The translations under genes were made by a program, and so were the position numbers. A model generated the notes under the pieces. The model saw only the letters and a program-made list of their open reading frames with translations, had not been told where the DNA came from and searched no databases. From Triticum aestivum (taxonomy: Eukaryota; Streptophyta; Magnoliopsida; Poales; Poaceae), in assembly GCF_018294505.1 (NCBI RefSeq), contig NC_057801.1, positions 200,946,538-201,010,537 on the forward strand: a stretch of DNA of 64,000 nt, read 5' to 3'. This document shows, piece after piece, positions 20,298 through 30,677 of this stretch. Positions within the stretch are counted from its first letter, which is position 1. Every line of letters starts with the position of its first letter.

Positions 20298-23200
20298 GGC
20301 ATCCCCAAGCTTAATTCCTGCTCGTCCTCGAGTAGGTAAATGATAAAAAAGAATTTTTGATGCGGAGTGATACTTTGGCATAATTTCAATATAAATCTTC
20401 TTACTTGTGATATGAATATTCAGATCCAAAAGATTCAAGACAAAAGTTCATATTGACACAAAAATAATAATACTTCAAGCATACTAATGAAAGCAATCAT
20501 GTCTTCTCAAAATAACATGGCAAAAGAAAGTTCATCCCTACAAAATCATATAGTTAGGCTATGCTTCATTTTCGTCACACAAAGATGTTCCCAACTTCTA
20601 TACCCCCGATGACAAGCCAAGCAATTGTTTCATACTAAAGTAATCTCAAACTTTTTCAACCTTCACGCAATGCATGAGCGTGAGCCATGGATATAGCACT
20701 AGGGGTGGAATAGAATATGATGATGGGGATTGTGTGGAGAAGACAAAAAAAGGAGAAAGTCTCACATTGACGAGGCTAATCAATGGGCTATGAAGATGCC
20801 CATCAATTGATGTCAACATGAGGAGTAGGGATTGCCATGCAATGGATGCACTTAGAGCTATGAATGCTCAACAAAAGAAAACTAGTGGGTGTGCATCCAA
20901 CTCGCTTGCTCACGAATACCTAGGGCATTTTGAGGAAGCCAATCATTGGAATATACAAGCCAAGTTCTATAATGAAAAATTCCCACTAGTATAAAAAGAC
21001 AACTTATGAGACTCACTATCATGAAGATCTTGGTGCTACTTTGAAGCACAATATATGAGACTCACTACATGAAGGACAAGGTGCTACTTTGAAGCACAAG
21101 TGTGGTAAAAGGATAGTAGCATTGTCCCTTCTCTCTTTTTCTCTCATATATTTTTTTATATTTTTTTTATTTTTCGTTCGGAGTCTCATCCCGACTTATG
21201 TGGGAATCATAGTATCCATCATCCTTTCCTCACTTGGGACAATGCTCTAATAATGATGATCATCACACTTTTATTTTTCTTACAACTCAACAATTACAAC
21301 TCGACACTTAGAACAAAATATGACTCTATATGAATGCCTCCGGCGATGTACCAGGATGGTGCAATGAATCAAGAGTGACATGTATGGAAAATAATGCATG
21401 GTGGCTTTGCCACAAATACGACGTCAACTACATGATCATGCAATGGCAATATGACAAAAGTAATATATGTCATAATAATGATGATGGAAGTTGCATGGCA
21501 ATATATCTCGGAATGGCTATGGAAATGCCATGATAGGTAGGTATGGTGGCTGTTTTGAGGAAGATATAAGGAGGTTTATGTGTGATAGAGCGTATCGTAT
21601 CACCGGGTTTGGATGCACCGGCAGAGTTTGCACCAACTCTCAAGGTGAGAAAGGGCAATGCACGGTACCGAAGAGGCTAGCAAAGGCGGAAAGGTGAGAG
21701 TGCGTATAATCCATGGACTCAACATTAGTCAAAAGAACTCATATACTTATTGCAAAAATTTAGAAGCCATCAAAAATTAAGTACTACGCGCATGCTCCTA
21801 GGGGGATAGATTGGTAGGAAAAGACCATTGCTCGTCCCCGACCACCACTCATAAGGATGCACAAGCCAGGTACACTTCATGTTTCATATTTGCTACACAA
21901 CTTTAACCATACGTGCATGCTACGGGACTTGCAAACTTCAACACAAGTATTTCTCAAATTCACAATTATCAACTAGCACGACTTTGATATTATCACCTCC
22001 ATATCTCAAAACAATTATCAAGCATCAAACTTATCTTAGTATTCAATTCACTCAAAAGAAAGTTTCACATATCTTGAACACTAAGTATATTAACATTAAG
22101 CAAATTACCATGCTATTAATGATTCTCAAAATAATCTAAGTGAAGCATGAGAGATCAATAGTTTCTTTAAAACAAATCCACCACCATGCTCTAAAAGATA
22201 TAAGTGAAGCACTAGAGCAAAAATTATCATGCTCAAAAGATATACGTGAAGCACTATGAGCAAAACTATCAAGCTCAAAAGATATAAGTGAAGCACATAG
22301 AGTATTCTAACAAATTCCAAATCATGTATGGCTCTCTCAAAAGATGTGTACAGCAAGGATGATTGTGGTAAACTAACAAGCAAAGACGCAAATAATACAA
22401 GACGCTCCAAGCAAAACACATATCATGTGGTGAATAAAAATATAGCTCCAAGTAAATTACTGATGGAAGTGGGCGAAAGAGGGGATGCCTTCCGGGGCAT
22501 CCCCAAGCTTTGACTTTTTGGTGTCCTTGGATTATCTTGGGGGTTCCATGGGCATCCCCAAGCTTGGGCTCTTGCCACTCCTTGTTCCATAATCCATCAA
22601 AAGAATTCACCCAAAACTTGAAAACTTCACAACACAAAACTCAACAGAAATCTCGTGAGCTCCGTTAGAGAAAGAAAACAAAAGACTACTTCAAGGTACT
22701 GTAATGAACTAATTCTTTATTTATATTGGTGTTAAACCGAATGTATTCCAACTTCTCTATGGTTTATGAACTATTTTACTAGCCATAGATTCATCAAAAT
22801 AAGAAAACAACACACGAAAAACAAAATCTGTCAAAAACAGAATAGTCTGTAGCAATCTGTAACTAACGCAAACTTCTGGAACTCTAAATATTCTACCAAA
22901 ATAGGAAGTCTTGTACAATTTGTTTATTGAACATCAGAAAAAACAATCAACGCAAAAGTACGTTCCTGTGACTTAACAAAATTATATTCGTGCGTGCAAA
23001 GTTTCTGTTTTTCAGCAGAATCAAATCAACTATCATGGTAGGTTATCCTATAGGTTCTACTTGGCACAAACACTAATTAAAAGACAAAACCACATCCAAA
23101 CAGAGGCTAGATGGATTATTTATTCCTAAACATAAGCAAAAACAAAAAACACAAAATAAAATTGGGCTGCCTCCCAACAAGCGCTATCGTTTAACGCCCC

Positions 23201-23570
23201 TAGCTAGGCATAAAAGCAAGGGTAGATCTAGGTATTGCCATCTTTGGTAGGCAATTCTTCAATGAGGCGTCTACCTCCTTTAGAATTTTCTTTCTTTCTA
23301 GTAATTGTTAAATTTTCAGGCAAAAGATCGAAAAATTCATACATAGCAAAAGGTTCCTTAATGATGGAAAAAATTGGGATGAACGCTTATAGATTTAAGA
23401 TCCGCAGTTTCCTTACTAGATAATTCACCCTTATTCTTAGGAACATAAATGAGCTTAGTATTTTCAGTAGACGAACTTGGAGTATTTTGCACAGAGGAAA
23501 AATGGTTCCCAAGTTAGTAATGATACCCTCAAGTTTATCGATTCTTGTGGAGTCTAGATTTATTTTCTCA
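20298..23570. other. E4 non-coding internal region
   Basis: About 3.3 kb between the gag fragment and the 3' LTR without a recognisable gene. It holds two CATCCCCAAGCTT motifs (22498-22511 and 22552-22564), a 43-bp tandem repeat (22188-22300), an AT-rich run at 21140-21180, and the pre-PPT motif CTCGTCCTCGAG (20321-20332). The 20690-21130 part is related to the E6 internal region (45990-46300). Confidence 0.7.
22188..22300. repeat. Short tandem repeat in E4 interior
   Basis: About 2.6 copies of a 42-43 bp unit beginning GCTCAAAAGATATAAGTGAA, at 22188-22230, 22231-22272 and 22273-22300. Units differ at a few bases. No function can be inferred. Confidence 0.75.
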
Positions 23571-24038
23571 TTAACTATGGGATCTTTTTCTTTTAATATT
23601 TTTTAAAGTCATTCCTACCTTAGATCCATATTGGGTAATATGATTGTGGATCTTCTTATCAAGATTTTCAATTGATTCAATGGTAGCAACTTTATTCTCA
23701 ATAATTTCAAGTCTTTGCATAACATGCTCCAAAGTTAACGTAGTTCCATTAATCAAAAGAGGTGGTGAGCCAAATAAATCTATTAAAGCATTATAAGAAT
23801 CAAAAGTATGGCTACCCAAGAAATTCCCTCCGGTAATGGTATCAAGGATATATCTATACCAAGGATTAGCACCTACGTAAAAATTACGAAGAAGAACTGA
23901 AGTAGATTGCTTCCTGGTGGATCTATTTTGAGCATTGCAAATTCTATACCAAGCTTCTTTCAGATTTTCTCCCTCCCTTTGCTTAAAATTTAGAAATTCA
24001 TTCTCGGGAGATAACGGAGAAGATAAGAGGCTAGTCAT
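23571..24038 (-). pseudogene. E4 truncated Athila gag
   Basis: An open frame of 155 residues from ATG 24038, in the first part of the internal region. It contains ENEFLNFKQREGENLKEAWY, LRNFYVGANPWYRY and DTITGGNFLGSHTFDSYNAL, matching the Athila gag pattern as I know it (Phe/Gln-rich 'EGESL..AW' block followed by FY.GL). The C-terminal half is helical with a basic tail. It is far shorter than a normal Athila gag and no protease or pol follows, so it is a remnant that may or may not still be translated. I chose this ATG because the longer open frame runs back through the primer site into the LTR. Confidence 0.65.
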
Positions 24039-24252
24039 AACGACAAGCAGGCAAACTAACACACGAGCAAACAAAAAGGCAACGGGAAAAAGGCAAACGG
24101 AAAAGAGAGGAGGAGATTGGGAAAGAGAGGGCAAATAAAATGGCAAGGGTGAAGTGGGGGAGAGGAAAACGAGAGGCAAATGGCAAATAATGTAATGCAA
24201 GAGATAGGGATTGCAATGGGTACTTGGTATGGTTGACTTGCTTGCGTGAGCC

Positions 24253-24270
24253 TCCCCGGCAACGGCGCTA
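24253..24270 (-). other. E4 primer-binding site
   Basis: Reads TAGCGCCGTTGCCGGGGA on the minus strand. It is one mismatch from the Athila-type site generally described as complementary to tRNA-Asp, and is separated from the 5' LTR by 11 bp. Confidence 0.8.
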
Positions 24271-24281
24271 GAAATTCTTCT

Positions 24282-25829
24282 TGCTACCTCTTGAGCACTG
24301 TGTTGGATTTCCCCGAAGAGGAGAGGATGATGCAGCAAAGTAGCGTAAGTATTTCCCTCAGTTTTTGAGAACCAAGGTATCAATGCAGTAGGAGACCACG
24401 CACAAGTCCCTCGTACCTACACAAAACGATAGCAACTCACAACCAACGCGATTAGGGGTTGTCAATCCCTTCATGGTCACTTACGATAGTGAGATCTGAT
24501 AGAGATGATAAATAATATTTTTGGTATTTTTGATAGATAGATGCAAAGTAAAAACAAAGCAAGTAAATAAAGTGATAGAGATTGATATGATGAGAATAGA
24601 CCCGGGGGCCATAGGTTTCACTAGTGGCTTCTCTCAAGAGCATAGATTTCCTACGGTGATTGAACAAATTATTGTTGAGCAATTGACAGAATTGAGCATA
24701 GTTATGAGTATATCTAGGCAATGATCATGTATATAGGCATCACGTCCAAAACAAGTAGATCGAAACGATTCTGCATCTACTACTATTACTCCACTCATCG
24801 ACCGCTATCCAGCATGCATCTAGAGTATTAAGTTAAAAACAGAGTAACGCCTTAAGCAAGATGACATGATGTAGAGGGATAAATTCATGCAATATGATAA
24901 AAAACCCATCTTGTTATCCTCGATGGCAAGAATACAATATGTGTCTTGCAACCCTTTCTGTCACTGGGTAAGAACACCGCAAGATTGAACCCAAAGCTAA
25001 GCACTTCTCCCATTGCAAGAACTACCAATCTAGTTGGCCAAACCAAAAAGGATAATTCGAAGAGACTTGCAAAGATAACTCAATCATACATAAAAGAATT
25101 CAGAGAAGAATCAAATATTTTCCATAGATAATACTGGATCATAAACCCACAATTCATCGGTCTCAACAAACACACCGCAAAAAGAAGATTACATCGAATA
25201 GATCTCCACGAGAGAGGGGGAGAACATTGTATTGAGATCCAAAAAGAGAGAAGAAGCCATCTAGCTACTAGCTATGGACCCAAAGGTCTGAAGTAAACTA
25301 CTCACACTTCATCGGAGGGGCTATGGTGTTGATGTAGAAGCCCTCCGTGGTGGATGCCCCCTCCGGCGGAGCTTCGGAACAGGCCCCAAGATGGGATCTC
25401 GTGGATACAGAAGGTTGCGGTGGTGGAATTAGGTTTTTGGCTCATGTTCTGATCGTTCGGGATACGTAGGTATATATAGGAGGAAGGAGTACGTCGGTGG
25501 AGCGTCAGGGGGCCCACGAGGTAGGGGGCGTGCCCTCCACCCTCGTGACCGCCTCTGGCACTGCTTGGAGTAGGGTCCAAGTCTCCTGGATCACGTTCGG
25601 TTGGAAAATCACATTCCCGAAGGTTTCATTCCGTTTGGACTCCGTTTGATATTCCGTTTCTTCGAAACACTGAAATAGGCAAAAAATAGCAATTCTGGGC
25701 TGGGCCTCCGGTTAATAGGTTAGTCCCAAAAGTAATATAAAAGTGGGAAATAAAGCCCAATATAGTCCAAAATAGTAGATAAAGTAGAATGGAGCAATCA
25801 AAAATTATAGATACGTTGGAGACGTATCA
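24282..25829 (-). repeat. E4 5' LTR
   Basis: 1548 bp, nearly identical to the LTR at 18738. TATATATA is at 25471-25478 (minus). The primer-binding site follows inward after an 11-bp gap. Confidence 0.93.
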
Positions 25830-25893
25830 CACCGTCAAGCGAGTCCGGAGCACCCCGCAACAGGATCACCAGGCACGCCAAGAGCGCGACTAG
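25830..25893 (+). pseudogene. E2 gag-protease, last codons after E4
   Basis: Bases 25830-25834 (CACCG) repeat 18733-18737, the E4 target duplication. The frame then reads VKRVRSTPQQ and stops at TAG 25891-25893, equivalent to the KRARSNTNQ end of E3 gag-protease. The gene therefore ends before any RT, as in E3. Confidence 0.8.
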
Positions 25894-27096
25894 CAGTCCG
25901 GCCTCCGCTCAAGCCCCATCAAAGCAGCATTTGTGCCACGCGTATAGAATTACGCACTCAAAATACCATGGGCATAGGCGGAGGCACAACAGTGACTCAG
26001 TCAACAGGGCAGTATAACTGCAACATACCTTCATAACCCTCCCTTTTTTTCTTTCAGGACACTACTTTAGGGCAGCCTCTTCAGAAGGGCCGGATTGTCA
26101 GACTTACATAGGAGAGAAAACCAAGAAGGCAACAGGCTTTGCGCACAAAGGAAATACCCAGGTGGAATCTGTTCACGATCGTTATACCTGTTTTATATAC
26201 CTACATGCAGCCTGCCCTTGGATAGGACATGTTAAATAGTCCTATTCTCTTCTTCTTAAACTCACTCAATGTAAACATACACTTAAACGTATTATTCATC
26301 AATGGGAGATAATATATAGCGTCAGCTTATTATTCCTATTTTGTGCATTTTTCTTATAAATGTTCATTTAATATCGCATCCGTACAACTCGGTACGTTCA
26401 GTTTGCCAGGGGCTTCTTATGGCGCCCCATAGTACGGCAAGACAAGTCTGAACACTTTCAACAGTGCGGCACCCCGAACTTATAGCACTATATGCATCAG
26501 CTCCGAATCACGTCTTGGGTCAATAGTTGGATTTGCCCGGCTCCCTTGTTTTGGTACCTTACGTTCCGTTATATCGGCTAAGGTAGCGCAGGGAGAACTG
26601 CAGTGATTGTGTCCTGGTTCTGCTGGACGAGCACCTCAGTAGAGAAAGCCGAAAACTGACCGACATGATGCGGCGAGAGCTGGTCACTGTTCGAGAGGTC
26701 TTAAATCCTTAAAGATTTTTTCCGCTTCAGGCGAGGAATCGGCTTCGTCCGATTTAGGCATATATAGCGCCCCAATTCGGCTTTCCCAATTCTAGGGGCT
26801 TCGCCGAAGTTTAAAATTGTAGACTTCTATGGCTAAGTGAAAGTTATAAAGCCGCATAGTCCGATTGCCTTGTTCGCTGCGCCAGACACCTTCTTAAGGG
26901 ACCAAACATTTGGATAAAGAGTGTCCGGGTTTTCCCAGGAACACCCCGGTACTAGTTACGTGGGGGCGGAAGCCGGCGACTGGCCTACTTTCAGAATCCT
27001 ATACATAGCCGCACAGAAGGTAATATTTTTAAATCAAAAAGTGCTATATAGCGCAAGTAACTTCGTCTTTATATTACAACAACGACAGAAGTACAT
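25894..27096. other. E2 spacer between convergent genes
   Basis: This 1.2-kb non-coding stretch is collinear with the E3 spacer (11761-12988). Examples are the GTCTGAACACTTTCA block near 26445 and the TTGGGTCAATAGTTGG block near 26514. No gene was seen. It must contain the 3' ends of two opposed transcripts. Confidence 0.7.
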
Positions 27097-30000
27097 TTAC
27101 TCAAGGATCGTGTCCTTGGTACATTCATCGGCCACGAGACGAGCGCCTTTCATCATGCCATCATAATATTGTTCGGGACATCGATGTGCCTTGCCCTCCG
27201 GCGGCCCATTCTTCACCAGCTTCTCCGCGTCCAGCTTGCCCCAATGCACTTTCGCACGGGCAAAGGCCCGGCGGGCACCCTCAATGCAAACGGACCGCTT
27301 GATCACCTCCAGCCGCGGACATGCATTTACCATCCACTTTATCAGGCCGAAGAGCTGGCAGGCAAAGGCTCACCGGGCCACATCTGGACTATGAAGTTTT
27401 TCATAGCCACTTTGGCCGCCCTGTGGAGTTCCACCAACTGCTTCAGCTGGTCATTCAGAGGCATCGGGTGTACGGCTCCAGCATACTGGGACCAGAATAG
27501 CTTCTCCGTTGAGCTCCCCTCCTCGGCACGATAGAACTCCACGGCATTAGAGACGCTGCATGGTAGATATGCGAATGCCCCTCGAGAGCTCCGAATCCGG
27601 GTAAGTAAAAGAAATGTCTCCTCCACATGCTTGCTTTGCATAAAGAATGTCTTACCCGCCACTATCTTCTTGGCCACCTGGATTTCCTGCTGTGCCTTTT
27701 CGGCTTTGGCCTTGGCATCTTTCACACTCGCAAGGGCCTTCGCAAGCTCAGTCTCTTTCATCTTAAGGTCATGCTCCAAGGACTCGAACTTCTTGCCGAG
27801 CTCCTGGAGCTCTTGCTGTACCTTGCCCACTCTAGCATCTTGCTTTTCGCGCTCCTTGCGCTCCAGGGCCGCCTTGTCTTCGGCATCGGACAGCGCTTTC
27901 TTCAGAGACGCCACTTCGGTGGTGTCCCCTATTACAAAGTCATGACGCTTTGTCGTTAGAATAACCAATTTTGTCTATCCTTTATTATATGCGAACGGGG
28001 AATCACAAACCTTTGTTCTCTTTGAACTGCCTCTTCATGAGGCCAAGCTCTCCCTGCGCTTGCTCCAGGTCCCGTTTGAGTCCGGCGACCTCGGTCGTGC
28101 GTGCAGCAGCGGCAAACAACACTGCCTGCTTATCCACAGGCACACCTACTATTAGACTCCTGCGGATTTTAATTGACCCTCCTTTTGGCTCTTCTTTCCG
28201 AACACCAAATAGAGTATCAGGGGCTACTACCTATCGGGTGATAATTTTACATATTTCTTACTTACCTCAAAACCTGTCAGGAGGCTGGTGTAGGCTTCGG
28301 TTAGTCCGCTCTTGGCAGACAGAACCTTCTGAATCACCGCACTCATAAGAGTACGGTGCTCTTCATCCATGGAAGCGTCGTGAAGCGCTTCCAGCAGACT
28401 ATCCGATGCCCCTGGGGCAACGGAAGTCATCGGCACAGACGGCTCGCCCTCCCGGGCGAGGGGCCGCCTGCCCGAATCCAGAACCATTTGAGGTTCCGGC
28501 ACAGTATCCGGCTGAGAGCTCGGCTTGCTGCAGCTCTCGTCAGCATGATCCATGGGGATCTTATACCCCGTGTGCCCGGCGTTTGGAATGCTGCCTTGGG
28601 GTGTCTCTAGAGTCACCTCCCCCTGCTTCGGGAGCCTTTGGGACAACACCTTCGCGTCATCCGCAGGCTGAGGAGTAGTGGCCGTCGGGAGCGAGTTCAT
28701 CGCTGAATCGCTCAAGGACCCATCCGAAGACGATACCTCGGGATGGACCCTGGCCGGACTGCATATATGTTCGGCGTTATAAAAAGACTATGAAGCAAAG
28801 TCGCACTAAAGTACAATAGAGTGTGGATACTTACAATCTTACTAGGGGCTTCCCCCTGGGCAGCCACTCCTCCTCGCTATAGGCGGCAGTGGCGGAGTAA
28901 TCCGGAAGGGACGCCTTTCCCTTCTTGGGTGTCCTAGCCTCCCCCTCCGGGGCGGCCTTCCTCTTTTTCTGCTCCCCAGTGCGGGGAGGCAGAGTTTCTT
29001 CGTGTTCCCCCCGCCTCCGTGGGAGGAATCTGCCTCATCGTCTTCGGACGACGAGGGTATAACGGCCTTGCACCGGGGACCCTTCTCGGTCCCCTGGCCC
29101 ACTTTCCTAGGCCCCCCATCCTCTCTAGAAGGGGCGTCCTCTTCCTCTTCCTCCTCCCCTTTGGGGGAGGAGTGTGCCTTGTCGTCTTCGGACGAGGCTT
29201 CCGGCACAACCTTACGCCAGAGACCCTCCCTGGTTCCCGGGGCCTTCCTTTCGGCCTTCTTCTCCGGCGCCTTGTAGGGCGCCGGGACCAGCATCTCCGT
29301 TAGGAGAGCATCTGCTGGGCCTTCCGGCAGTGGACCCGGACAGTCAATCCGCTCCGCCGTCTCCACGTAATCCTAATCAAATACACACAATGACTTAAGA
29401 TTCCCCCATGAGTACATTGGGAAGAACTAAATCCGGTCGTAGTCAGAAAAGTCACCGGACGGGGGGGCCGCACAGCGTGGAGTCCGCGGTCCTCGAATGT
29501 AGGAGGAGGTACTTCGAAGGCCTTGAGCAGCGCCTTCCAGGTGCCTTTGTGTGTCATGCCGTAGAGCTTTTGAAGCGTCTGGTGTTCGGCTGGGACGAAC
29601 TCCCACAGATTAAAAGCCCGTCTTTGGCACGGCAGAATCCGGCGGACAAGCATGACCTGGACCACGTTAACAAGCTTGATTTTCTTGTCCTTCATATTAT
29701 TGATGCAGTTCTGGAATCCGGTCAGCTCTGCAGGTTCGCCCCAGGCCAGGCCCTTCCTTTCCCAGGAGGTGAGCTGCATGGGGGTTCCGGATCGAAATTC
29801 GGGGGCCGCCGCCCAGTTGGCGTCGCGCGGCTCGGTTATGTAGAACAACCCCGATTGCCACCCTTTCGCGGTCTCCACGAAGGAGCCGTCAAGCCAGGTG
29901 ACGTGGGGCATCTTGCCCACCATGGCACCTCCGCACTCCGCCTTCTAGCCGCTCATGATCTTCAGCTTCACGCAGAAGATTCATAGCCATAGGCCGAAGT

Positions 30001-30319
30001 GAGGCCTGATGTGGAGGAAGGCCTCGCACACGACGATAAACGCCAAGATGTTGAGGACGAAATTTGGGGCTAGATCGTGGAAATCTAACCCGTAGTAGAA
30101 CATGAGCCCGCGGATGAAGGGATGAAGTGGAAATCCCAGTCCACGCATAAAGTGGGCGAGAAATACGACCCTCTCATGGGGTTCTGGAGTTGGAGTGACC
30201 TGCCCTTTGTCCGGCAGCCGGTGCGTGATGTCTGCGGCCAAGTACCCGGCCGCCCGGAGCTTCGCAATATGCTCCTCCTTCACGGTGGAGGCCACCCACT
30301 TGCCTCCCGCTCCGGACAT
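27097..30319 (-). pseudogene. E2 antisense multi-exon gene (broken copy)
   Basis: This is the E2 copy of the antisense gene. It starts with ATG at 30319 (MSGAGGKWVASTVKEEHIAK) and ends at 27097. Introns 2 (28759-28834, 76 bp), 3 (28126-28265, 140 bp) and 4 (27929-28010, 82 bp) keep GT...AG ends at the E3 positions with nearly the same lengths. For intron 1 the acceptor (TTGATTAG) survives near 29370, but the donor equivalent to GTAAGT in E3 is gone. Exon 1 has stops near 29980, and a 1-base deletion near 27345 shifts the last exon. The coiled-coil region and the DQLKQLVELH and CIEGARRAFAR blocks are recognisable. It is nonfunctional, but the preserved splice sites help define the gene model. 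Confidence 0.82.
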
Positions 30320-30428
30320 GTTTGGCTGTGCGGAGAAGGCGTGAACCAGGGCGCTGGAGCTTGAGGGTGTGGGAATGGATAAGCAGAGGAGGAAGAAGGC
30401 ATGGGTGAAAATGGGGAATCCTTATCCC

Positions 30429-30434
30429 TTTATA
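30429..30434 (-). promoter_or_regulatory. TATA box of the E2 antisense gene
   Basis: Reverse-strand TATAAA (context CTCTATAAAGGG) lies 110 bp upstream of the ATG at 30319. E3 has TATATAA at the matching position. The surrounding GGGATAAGGATT is conserved between the copies. Confidence 0.65.
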
Positions 30435-30677
30435 GAGGCAACGAACGGTGCGCCTCCCCACTTTCCCATTGAGAATCGCTTATTTCCCAAACGCCATGAT
30501 TGATTGCACGGTTGGGTTACCCATACCTGTATTGATGGAAATACCGTGATAGGGGGACATGATCTTTGCTGTGACAGGACGTGCCAAGGAAACCGCCTTG
30601 CAATATGCGCTATGGCTGGTTGTGGGAAAACGGTTCGAATAATGACCCGGCCGTGGTGTCATGTCACTTTGTCTAAA
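30435..30677. other. E2 3' internal region, part 1
   Basis: This is non-coding sequence upstream of the antisense gene, collinear with E3 16104-16340, running to the E5 insertion. The last five bases, CTAAA (30673-30677), are the E5 target duplication. The region resumes at 41844 and reaches the E2 3' LTR at 42041. Confidence 0.75.

Larger units (their letters stand above)
18738..25829 (-). mobile_element. E4: non-autonomous Athila-type LTR retrotransposon
   Basis: This 7092-bp element sits in the 3' end of E2 gag with perfect target duplications CACCG (18733-18737 and 25830-25834). LTRs of 1548 bp (right, 5') and 1560 bp (left, 3') start TGATACGTCTCC on the minus strand and end in a shared TGAGGTAGCA-type terminus (plus-strand TGCTACCTCTTGAGC). 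The primer site TAGCGCCGTTGCCGGGGA (24253-24270, minus) matches the TGGCGCCGTTGCCGGGGA type used by Athila elements at all but one base. The 4-kb interior has only a gag fragment; the rest is non-coding. The LTRs are very similar apart from a roughly 12-bp length difference in a GC-rich run, suggesting a fairly recent insertion. I cannot assign a family name with certainty. Confidence 0.93.

Noticed and set aside
22188..22300. Possible CRISPR-like array
   Set aside because: Adjacent degenerate tandem units without unique spacers, inside a plant retrotransposon.
24039..24383. Extension of the E4 gag frame into the 5' LTR and primer site
   Set aside because: Open by chance; it crosses the primer-binding site and encodes a hydrophobic, low-complexity stretch unlike Athila gag.
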